From the NCBI GenBank assembly GCA_903904275.1, contig CAIVBX010000306.1, positions 1-20,594 of the forward strand: a stretch of DNA of 20,594 nucleotides, given 5' to 3'. Both the position numbers and the translations under genes were made by a program. How positions within the stretch are numbered: position 1 is the first letter of the stretch; each line of letters begins with the position of its first letter. A model generated the notes under the pieces. That model was not told where the DNA came from, ran no database searches, and saw only the letters and a program-made list of their open reading frames with translations. Shown here piece after piece: positions 14,860 through 20,594 of the stretch. The stretch comes from an uncultured Pseudomonadota bacterium (GTDB taxonomy: Bacteria > Pseudomonadota > Gammaproteobacteria > Methylococcales > Methylomonadaceae).

Positions 14860-16799
14860 CAACAAAATGTCCCGCTCTTTTTATCACTGCACCTGCTTCA
14901 GGTCATGGTAAAACTTCTATCACCGCTGCCTTAGCACGTTATTTCACACGCAACGGTTTGCGTGTACGGTGTTTTAAAACGGGAGCAGATTTTATCGACC
15001 CAACTATTTTGACAATCGCTTCAGGGAAAGCTGTTTATAACTTGGATACTTGGATGATGGGCGACGCACATTGTCAGCAATTACTTTATGAAGCCGCTGA
15101 AAATTCAGATTTATTGCTCATTGAAGGTGCGATGGGGTTATTTGATGGCAACCCAAGTAGCGCGGATTTAGCAAAACGATTTGGTATTCCGTTGCTTGCG
15201 GTTATCGATGCAAGTGCGATGGCACAAACGTTTGCTGCCGTTTTACACGGACTTGCCACGTTTTGCCCTGAATTAGTTTTAAAAAATGCCGTCGCAAATC
15301 GCGTTGCTTCGCCTTATCACGCCGAATTAGTGAAATCTGCTGCACCCAAATCTATCCGTGTTGCGGCAATTGCCCGCAATGACGATTTTTCTTTTCCCGA
15401 GCGGCATTTGGGATTACAAATGGCAAATGAATTCACCGATTTAGAAAAAAGGCTGTATTTGTTAGCTGATGAAATTGAAAAATCTGATTTGCGTGAATTA
15501 CCGTCATCTGTGATTTTTAACGCACCACCTAAACAGCAAGAAATTTCAGCCGACTTTGCAGGTAAAACAATTGCAATTGCACGCGATGAAGCATTTTGTT
15601 TTTTGTACGAAAAAAATGTGGAATGTTTGCGCGAACTTGGTGCGAAAGTTTGCTTTTTTTCACCCTTAAAAGACAGCGTATTACCTGAGACTGACGCGGT
15701 ATATTTAGTTGGCGGTTATCCCGAATTACACGCGGTAACATTGAGCGCAAATCACGCAATGCGAGCCGCGTTAAAAAATCATGTTGCACAAAATAAACCG
15801 TTATTTGCTGAATGCGGCGGAATGTTATATTTGAGCGAGAGGTTAATTGACCTAGATGGTGCAGAACATGAAATGCTCGGTATTTTGTCTGGCGTTGTGA
15901 CGATGCAAAAAAAATTATCGGCACTCGGCTTGCAAGAAGTCACGTTCAATCAACAAACTTTTCGCGGTCATACATTTCATTATTCGACGTTTCAAACGTC
16001 GCTCACACCGATTGCCAATGCAACAACACCTGATGGACGAATGGGAGAGGGCATTTATCAGCAAGGCAGTGTTGTTGCTTCGTATGTGCATTTCTATTTT
16101 CATTTTAATCCGCTTGGCGTAAGCGCGTTATTTCCAAATTTAGCGAATCCCAAATCAGCAAATTCTTTTTCAAAATCAGAACAGACCGCTATTTATAAAG
16201 CCATTTATGAACGCCGTGATATGCGCCATTTTTTGCCGCAACCGATTCCTAGCGATATTCTCAAGCGATTATTTCAAGCTGCACATCACGCGCCTAGCGT
16301 TGGATTTATGCAGCCGTGGCGATTTATTCGAATCCGTTCACAGGAATTAAAAGCGCAAATTCACGCGCTTGTTGAGCAAGAACGCATTTTGACCGCGCAA
16401 GCCTTAGATGAACGCAGCGACGAATTTATGAAATTAAAAATCGAAGGAATTTTAGAGTGTGGCGAGGTGATTGTGGCTGCTCTTTGTGAGCAGCGTGAAA
16501 AACATATTTTTGGACGACGTACGTTGCCAGAAATGGATTTAGCCTCACTTTCTTGCGCGATTCAAAATATGTGGCTTGCCGCGAGAGCCGAAGGTATTGG
16601 CATGGGCTGGGTGTCGATGTTTGAACCCGAAGCCTTAAAAACGCTTTTACAAATGCCTACCGATAGCAAACCATTAGCGATTTTATGTTTGGGTTATGTG
16701 GAAGAATTTTATGAAAAACCGATGCTAGAACAAGAAAATTGGGCAACACGAGCTAACGTTGCTGATTTTATTTTTGAAAATACTTGGGGCGAATCATGA
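14856..16799 (+). CDS. cbiA-bluB: Fused cobyrinate a,c-diamide synthase / 5,6-dimethylbenzimidazole synthase (CbiA-BluB)
   Basis: One 647-residue open frame with two complete enzymes. Residues 1-430 are CbiA/CobB: the ATP site PASGHGKTSITAAL (13-26), TGADFIDP (42-49), the DTWMMG segment, GAMGLFDGNP (91-100), and a glutaminase-like domain with the nucleophile Cys320 (FAECGGMLYL) and His412 (SYVHFYF). It makes a,c-diamide corrinoid from cobyrinate or hydrogenobyrinate with glutamine and ATP. A short linker (about 430-445) leads to BluB (446-647): YERRDMRHF, then HHAPSVGFMQPWRFI (477-491), then FGRRTLPEMDLASLSCAIQN, then AEGIGMGWVSMFEP. BluB is a flavin-destructase that turns reduced FMN into DMB, the lower ligand. 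In Pseudomonas the two genes are neighbours. ATGA junctions couple it to the kinase and to cobT. Confidence 0.93.
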   Translation: MTTKCPALFITAPASGHGKTSITAALARYFTRNGLRVRCFKTGADFIDPTILTIASGKAVYNLDTWMMGDAHCQQLLYEAAENSDLLLIEGAMGLFDGNPSSADLAKRFGIPLLAVIDASAMAQTFAAVLHGLATFCPELVLKNAVANRVASPYHAELVKSAAPKSIRVAAIARNDDFSFPERHLGLQMANEFTDLEKRLYLLADEIEKSDLRELPSSVIFNAPPKQQEISADFAGKTIAIARDEAFCFLYEKNVECLRELGAKVCFFSPLKDSVLPETDAVYLVGGYPELHAVTLSANHAMRAALKNHVAQNKPLFAECGGMLYLSERLIDLDGAEHEMLGILSGVVTMQKKLSALGLQEVTFNQQTFRGHTFHYSTFQTSLTPIANATTPDGRMGEGIYQQGSVVASYVHFYFHFNPLGVSALFPNLANPKSANSFSKSEQTAIYKAIYERRDMRHFLPQPIPSDILKRLFQAAHHAPSVGFMQPWRFIRIRSQELKAQIHALVEQERILTAQALDERSDEFMKLKIEGILECGEVIVAALCEQREKHIFGRRTLPEMDLASLSCAIQNMWLAARAEGIGMGWVSMFEPEALKTLLQMPTDSKPLAILCLGYVEEFYEKPMLEQENWATRANVADFIFENTWGES

Positions 16800-17839
16800 C
16801 GTTAGATTTTTCTATTTCGCCGTTAAATGATGATAAAAAAGCGACTTTGTTGGGCAAAATCAACCATAAAACAAAACCGCTTGGCGCATTGGGACAACTC
16901 GAATCGCTCGCGTTGCAAATCGGTTTAATTCAAGATTCGCTTTCACCAGTTTTACAAAAAACGTGCATCGTGGTGTTTGCAGGCGATCACGGCATTGCTA
17001 CTGAAGGCGTAAGTGCCTATCCTCAATGTGTCACCACGCAAATGGTCACGAATTTTTTAACAGGTGGCGCGGCGGTGAGCGTTTTTTCGAAACAAAACGG
17101 CTTAGATTTAGTCGTCGTCGATTCAGGCATTAACGCGGATTTGCCGCCTCATCCAAAATTACATAACGCTAAAATCGCCAAAGGTACGCGCAACTTTCTA
17201 ATTGAAACTGCTATGACACAGGCACAATGTTTGGATGCAATAAATAGTGGCGCGGCAATTGTTTCGGCTCGTTATAACGATGGTTGCAATTGCATCGGTT
17301 TTGGAGAAATGGGCATTGGCAATACTTCATCAGCATCACTTTTAATGCACGCATTCACGGAAATTTCTTTACAAAATTGCATCGGACGCGGCACAGGACT
17401 TGATGACGCGCAATTAGAAAATAAACATCGCATTTTGCAACAAGCCGCGCAATTTCATTCAAATGCTAAAACCCCGCTACAAATTCTTGAGGCGTTTGGT
17501 GGTTTTGAAATCGCCATGATGGTTGGCGCGTATTTGCAAGCCGCGCAATTAAAAATGCTGATTATGGTGGATGGTTTTATTGCCTCAAGCGCGTTGCTTG
17601 TCGCGGCAAAACTGTTTCCAAATGTGCTGGATTATTGCGTTTTCAGTCATGTTTCTGATGAAAATGCACACGCTGCGTTGCTCAAAACATTCAATGCGAA
17701 ACCACTTTTAAATTTAAATTTGCGATTAGGTGAAGGTTCGGCGGTCGCGTTGGTTTTTCCGTTAATTCAAGCCGCCGTCACTTTTTTAAATGATATGGCA
17801 ACTTTTGAAAATGCAGGCGTGAGTAGTGTTCTCGCGTGA
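16796..17839 (+). CDS. cobT: Nicotinate-nucleotide--dimethylbenzimidazole phosphoribosyltransferase CobT
   Basis: A 347-residue enzyme that transfers phosphoribose from nicotinate mononucleotide to DMB, giving alpha-ribazole phosphate. The CobT marks are TKPLGALGQLESLALQIG (residues 26-43), FAGDHGIATEGVSAYP (61-76), GFGEMGIGNTSSASLL (168-183), GRGTGLDDAQLENK (197-210), VDGFIASSALLVA (258-270) and the catalytic glutamate Glu313 in RLGEGSAVAL. I use ATG 16796, which overlaps the cbiA-bluB stop by four bases (ATGA). A TTG at 16784 is less likely. DMB for this step would come directly from the BluB part of the preceding protein. Confidence 0.96.
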   Translation: MTLDFSISPLNDDKKATLLGKINHKTKPLGALGQLESLALQIGLIQDSLSPVLQKTCIVVFAGDHGIATEGVSAYPQCVTTQMVTNFLTGGAAVSVFSKQNGLDLVVVDSGINADLPPHPKLHNAKIAKGTRNFLIETAMTQAQCLDAINSGAAIVSARYNDGCNCIGFGEMGIGNTSSASLLMHAFTEISLQNCIGRGTGLDDAQLENKHRILQQAAQFHSNAKTPLQILEAFGGFEIAMMVGAYLQAAQLKMLIMVDGFIASSALLVAAKLFPNVLDYCVFSHVSDENAHAALLKTFNAKPLLNLNLRLGEGSAVALVFPLIQAAVTFLNDMATFENAGVSSVLA

Positions 17840-18572
17840 ATTATTTTTGCTCGCCGTGAGTTTTTACACGCGCATTCGTATTTCTACGCCGCTTGATTAT
17901 CAAAAATTAGCGCAAGCCATTATTTATTTGCCGCTGGTTGGATGGATTGTCGGCACTCTTTCTGGCGTAACATTTTTTGTCGCACAATTTTTTTTACCGC
18001 AAATAACCGCCATTTTACTTGCCATTACAGCGGGGATTTTCGTGACAGGTGCATTGCATGAAGATGGTTTAGCCGATGTTTGTGATGGATTTGGTGGTGG
18101 TTTTGACAAAACGCAAATTCTAACCATTATGAAAGACACGCATATCGGTGTGTTTGGTGTGTTAGGCTTGTTGCTTTCATTAGCGTTAAAAGTGACGACG
18201 TTGAATGAATTTTCAACGCATGAAATTCCATTTATTCTTTTTGCAGGGCATAGCGTCAGCCGTCTTGCACCGTTACAACTCATGTTTTTTTACGGCTATG
18301 CTCGCATTGAAAATAGCAAAATGGGCGCGGCGACCAAAAAATTAACATGGCGCGAACTTTTATTTGCTGCGTGTTTTGCTTTTGTTCCCTTGTTTTTTTT
18401 ACCGCTACAAAGTTTTTTTCTCATTCTTCCTTTAATTGGCGCAACAGCGTTATTAGGACGATATTTTTTCAACAAAATTGGCGGTTACACAGGAGATTGT
18501 TTAGGCGTAAGTCAGCAATTTTCCGAAGTTCTTTTTTATATTTTGCTTAATGCGATATGGAAATTTATTTAA
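17826..18572 (+). CDS. cobS: Adenosylcobinamide-GDP ribazoletransferase (cobalamin synthase) CobS
   Basis: A 248-residue, strongly hydrophobic inner-membrane enzyme that joins AdoCbi-GDP with alpha-ribazole (phosphate), the last assembly step. The signature TGALHEDGLADVCDGFGGG is at residues 74-92, followed by DTHIGVFGVLGLLLSLALK. The C-terminal part has GGYTGDCLGVSQQFSEV, the second conserved motif. The start is a GTG at 17826, 14 bases inside cobT; it gives the usual N-terminus (ELFLLAVSFYTRIRI). It overlaps cobC by 16 bases. Co-location in the membrane with CbiB fits the known membrane assembly of late cobalamin enzymes. Confidence 0.94.
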   Translation: MFSRELFLLAVSFYTRIRISTPLDYQKLAQAIIYLPLVGWIVGTLSGVTFFVAQFFLPQITAILLAITAGIFVTGALHEDGLADVCDGFGGGFDKTQILTIMKDTHIGVFGVLGLLLSLALKVTTLNEFSTHEIPFILFAGHSVSRLAPLQLMFFYGYARIENSKMGAATKKLTWRELLFAACFAFVPLFFLPLQSFFLILPLIGATALLGRYFFNKIGGYTGDCLGVSQQFSEVLFYILLNAIWKFI

Positions 18573-19120
18573 TTCGCCACACAAAAACCGTCGCGCAAAC
18601 AGGGCTTTGTTATGGTCGAACAGATTTAGAGGTTAGCGACAATTTTTTAGCACAAACAAAAGCAATCAAAACGAAATTACCCGAATTTGAAAATGATTGT
18701 GCAATTTACAGTAGTCCATTGCAACGTTGCCAAAAACTGGCGACGTGTTTTTCAACTCAAACGTTGATTGATGAACGACTGCAAGAATTGAATTTTGGTG
18801 ACTGGGAAAATTGTTTGTTTGACGATTTACCATCTGAAGAAGTGGCAAATTGGACTGAAAACTTCGTTGCTTATGCGCCGCCAAATGGAGAAAGTTTTTT
18901 AGAATTAGTTAGTCGTGTACAAGAATTTTGGCAAATGTTACAAACACAAAATACTCAAACTGTTTTTATTGTGACTCATGCTGGGGTTATTCGAGCATTA
19001 CTTGCTATTATTTTGCAGTTACCATTGAAAAATGCTTTTCAATTTCAAGTCGATTACGGCTCTGTTCATAAATTACGTTATGTGGACGGTTACACTTATG
19101 TGGTGTTTTTGAATCATTAA
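18557..19120 (+). CDS. cobC: Alpha-ribazole phosphatase / histidine phosphatase CobC
   Basis: A 187-residue histidine-phosphatase superfamily protein. The catalytic RHT (residues 7-9, IYLIRHTKT) carries the phospho-accepting His8. YGRTDLEVS, IYSSPLQRCQKLA and LQELNFGDWE with its acid Glu follow in family order, and VTHAGVIRALLA holds the second His. In this context it removes the 5' phosphate from alpha-ribazole phosphate or from adenosylcobalamin phosphate. It starts 16 bases inside cobS and is the last + strand gene of the island. It ends three bases before the stop of the convergent cobU, with no terminator between them. Confidence 0.9.
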   Translation: MEIYLIRHTKTVAQTGLCYGRTDLEVSDNFLAQTKAIKTKLPEFENDCAIYSSPLQRCQKLATCFSTQTLIDERLQELNFGDWENCLFDDLPSEEVANWTENFVAYAPPNGESFLELVSRVQEFWQMLQTQNTQTVFIVTHAGVIRALLAIILQLPLKNAFQFQVDYGSVHKLRYVDGYTYVVFLNH

Positions 19121-19123
19121 CGT

Positions 19124-19621
19124 TTATTTCATTTTTAATTTTAATCCCGCGCTACAAAAGAAAACTTCGTCACAATTTTTAGCCATGATTTGCGCGGCTT
19201 TACCTGATAAATCGACAAAGCGTCTAGCAAGTGCGTTATCAGGAATAATGCCCAAGCCAATTTCGTTATGCACCAACACTAAATCCAATTGCAATGACAT
19301 AACATCTTCAAGTTCATCCAAAATTTGTGCATCGCTAACTTGATGATAAAGCGCGTTATTTAACCACATGGTGATACATTCCACTAAAACGGGATGATTG
19401 CATTTTTTTAGTGTTCCATACAATTTGAGTGGCTCTTCAAGCGTGATAAAAAATTCTTCTCGCCGTTGTTTGTGAATGTTAATACGCTGTTGCATTTCAG
19501 CATCGAGTAATTCAGTTGTTGCTAGATAATACGGTTTTTGCGAAGAAAAATTTTTCAAAATATAGTTCTCTGCCAAACACGATTTTCCACTTTTCATACC
19601 CCCAATAAATAACGTTTTCAC
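19124..19621 (-). CDS. cobU: Adenosylcobinamide kinase / adenosylcobinamide-phosphate guanylyltransferase CobU
   Basis: A 165-residue bifunctional enzyme that phosphorylates adenosylcobinamide and then activates it with GTP to AdoCbi-GDP for CobS. It has the P-loop FIGGMKSGKS (residues 5-14). YYLATTELLDAEMQQRINIH (about 31-50) holds the histidine that carries GMP in the family. VECITMWLNNAL and LVLVHNEIGLGIIPDN are typical CobU segments, and FVDLSGKAAQIMA comes near the end. The start is GTG 19621, with GAGG about 12 bases ahead; no better start is seen. It is encoded opposite to all other B12 genes here. The bases just upstream of its start belong to the decayed recombinase region, so the gene may have moved or lost its native promoter. 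Confidence 0.92.
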   Translation of the reverse strand: MKTLFIGGMKSGKSCLAENYILKNFSSQKPYYLATTELLDAEMQQRINIHKQRREEFFITLEEPLKLYGTLKKCNHPVLVECITMWLNNALYHQVSDAQILDELEDVMSLQLDLVLVHNEIGLGIIPDNALARRFVDLSGKAAQIMAKNCDEVFFCSAGLKLKMK

Positions 19622-19683
19622 CTGCGCTAATTCCTCAATAAGGTAAATTTAATTTTAAGATTTGAATCGCTCGCGCGAGGTCA

Positions 19684-20172
19684 TCAATGATTCTTTTTGA
19701 GCCAATTAAATTTTGTAACGTTAAGAGACAAATTTCTGAGTTGAACCATTCACCAATAAACTTTCAATTTCAGGTTTGAACGCATCCAACTTACTTTTCC
19801 CCATGCTTTTTGGACGACCTAATTTTATTATCTGTTCCGTCTTGAATTACAACTCCTCTTTGGTACGTTGAGAAATCAATCCCGTTCAATTTCAGCTGCC
19901 ATCGAAAAAGCCAATGCAATAATTTTGTTTTGAATGGTGTCGTTGAGTTGCCAATTTTCTTTGACCGACTAAATACAAATTTCTTTGCAAGTAGCAAAGG
20001 CTACGCCCTAAATGAGATAATTCAATATCTCTTCGAGAATTTGAGCGATTAAACGTCCCACCAAGCTATTACAAATTTCTTCAACAAAATGCACTTCGTG
20101 TTGATTCGCAAAGTGCAAAATCTCAGCTTTGTTTTTCTCCGGTGTTTTGCTGAAACAGATAGGCAATTGTTT
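19684..20172 (-). pseudogene. Decayed serine recombinase (resolvase/invertase), near full length
   Basis: Reading the - strand with frameshifts shows the whole family in order: TIAYL and VSAK (N-terminal, cf. YIRVS), NKAEILHFANQHEVHFVEEIC, LIAQILEE, LSHLGRS (cf. ELSRLGRS), FATCKEICI, a stop, SVKENWQLNDTIQNKII, ALAFSMAAEIERD, then LISQRTKEEL, LGRPKSMGKSKLDAFKPEIE, NGSTQKF and NWLKKNH before two stops at 19681-19686. Several stops and at least three frameshifts make it inactive. It is homologous to the fragment at 9016-9192 and lies in the opposite direction. The last 30 codons in another frame (ending LKLNLPY before cobU) are not recognised. Confidence 0.8.
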
Positions 20173-20582
20173 TGTGTGAAGTTGAATTTTTTATTATTTA
20201 TCATTTAAATTATGACATAAATGTCAGTGAATTTTGCTTAATAATCCTACGTATAAATCATGGTTTTCAGTTAATAGTTTGGCAAGTTTTACTCCAAAAT
20301 TTTTATGTTTCAAAACTGCTTAAATTCGGAAATTCACTTAAACTATGTAGTTTGTGATATTAGCAAAAATGTTATGAAACTTGTATCTTAAAACCCGATG
20401 GCAAGCTACCATCATCCAAGAAAGAATGTGCTTCATATGAGACTGAAGACGTAAGAGCTTGCGCAAAAGATTCTTTTTAGCCAGCTAAAACACTGAACGG
20501 TAGCATATAGGATAGGGTACGACCCTGAATTTACAAGGCAAGTGGGCTAAGTTGGTAACTTTATTGTGATGAGGGTTTAGTC
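20173..20582 (+). other. AT-rich spacer followed by a structured RNA-like leader of unknown class
   Basis: Bases 20173-20390 are AT-rich with no credible gene. From about 20395 the base composition rises and paired elements appear: GATGG/CCATC (20398-20402 with 20410-20414), CTTCA/TGAAG (20431-20435 with 20444-20448), AGGGT/ACCCT (20514-20518 with 20522-20526), and a longer-range TTAGCC/GGCTAA (20477-20482 with 20545-20550). The stretch CTGAATTTACAAGGCAAGTG reminds me of bacterial group II intron RNA just before the maturase gene, but I see no 5' GTGCG boundary. A retroelement leader or other mRNA leader is equally possible. Confidence 0.3.
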
Positions 20583-20594
20583 ATGTTTTATATC
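20583..20594 (+). CDS. First codons of a gene cut by the window end
   Basis: ATG TTT TAT ATC (MFYI) begins at 20583 with a good GAGGG ribosome site at 20571-20575, seven bases ahead. The product cannot be identified from four codons. If the structured stretch before it is intron RNA, this might be a reverse transcriptase/maturase start, but nothing visible proves this. Confidence 0.3.

Noticed and set aside
19624..19740. Remnant of cobyric acid synthase before cobU (frame ending LKLNLPY)
   Set aside because: The tail is only vaguely like a CobQ C-terminus, and part of the stretch overlaps the end of the recombinase relic; too weak to claim.
19791..19997. Short - strand reading frame of 68 codons as a gene
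   Set aside because: It lies across the decayed recombinase in another frame; the recombinase motifs in neighbouring frames explain the region.
20172..20357. Short + strand reading frame of 61 codons
   Set aside because: AT-rich and without a ribosome site or recognisable motif; it lies in a spacer with many short open stretches.
1..20594. CRISPR arrays, tRNA or rRNA genes
   Set aside because: No regularly spaced direct repeats and no tRNA- or rRNA-like conserved segments were seen on reading the sequence.

Overview
The window is a stretch of low-GC gammaproteobacterial chromosome. This is judged from TruD, a Kup transporter, a DUF58/DUF4381 pair, an OprF-like porin, SufT, a YciK-like short-chain dehydrogenase and Pseudomonas-style late cobalamin genes. 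I cannot name the genus. Genes are densely packed with short or overlapping junctions.

Left part (1-8000), housekeeping and envelope genes. truD and an exported DJ-1/PfpI-family protein lie on the + strand and end at a bidirectional terminator. On the - strand follow kup (potassium uptake), a DUF4381-DUF58 pair without its usual MoxR and VWA partners, and a set of three genes: a YciK-like SDR, sufT and an OmpA/OprF-like porin.

Middle (8000-9260), a small accessory patch. It holds an intrinsic-terminator-like hairpin, a 32-bp near-perfect palindrome, a promoter-like element, and two short unknown reading frames in the same frame that may be one gene split by a stop codon. A terminator follows, then an N-terminal remnant of a serine recombinase (resolvase).

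Right part (9240-19621), a cobalamin island. A cobalamin riboswitch precedes btuB (outer-membrane B12 receptor) and btuM (solitary ECF-type B12 transporter). A strong terminator hairpin follows, then a tightly overlapping run: cobD (threonine-phosphate decarboxylase), cbiB, a ThrB-like kinase, a cbiA-bluB fusion, cobT, cobS and cobC. cobU is convergent with cobC, 3 bp away. The genes cover uptake, a,c-amidation, the aminopropanol arm, the lower ligand (DMB), nucleotide loop assembly and the final phosphatase. The corrinoid adenosyltransferase, cobyric acid synthase (CobQ/CbiP) and corrin-ring genes are absent here. The two most interesting points are the ThrB-like kinase, which sits between the aminopropanol genes and is a good candidate for the missing L-threonine kinase, and the single-polypeptide fusion of CbiA with the DMB synthase BluB.

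The island is bracketed by two decayed resolvase copies in inverted orientation (about 9016-9192 on + and 19684-20172 on -). This suggests the B12 island was inserted by, or has been a target of, a mobile element. The last 200 bases look like a structured RNA or leader of unknown class, followed by the first codons of another gene.
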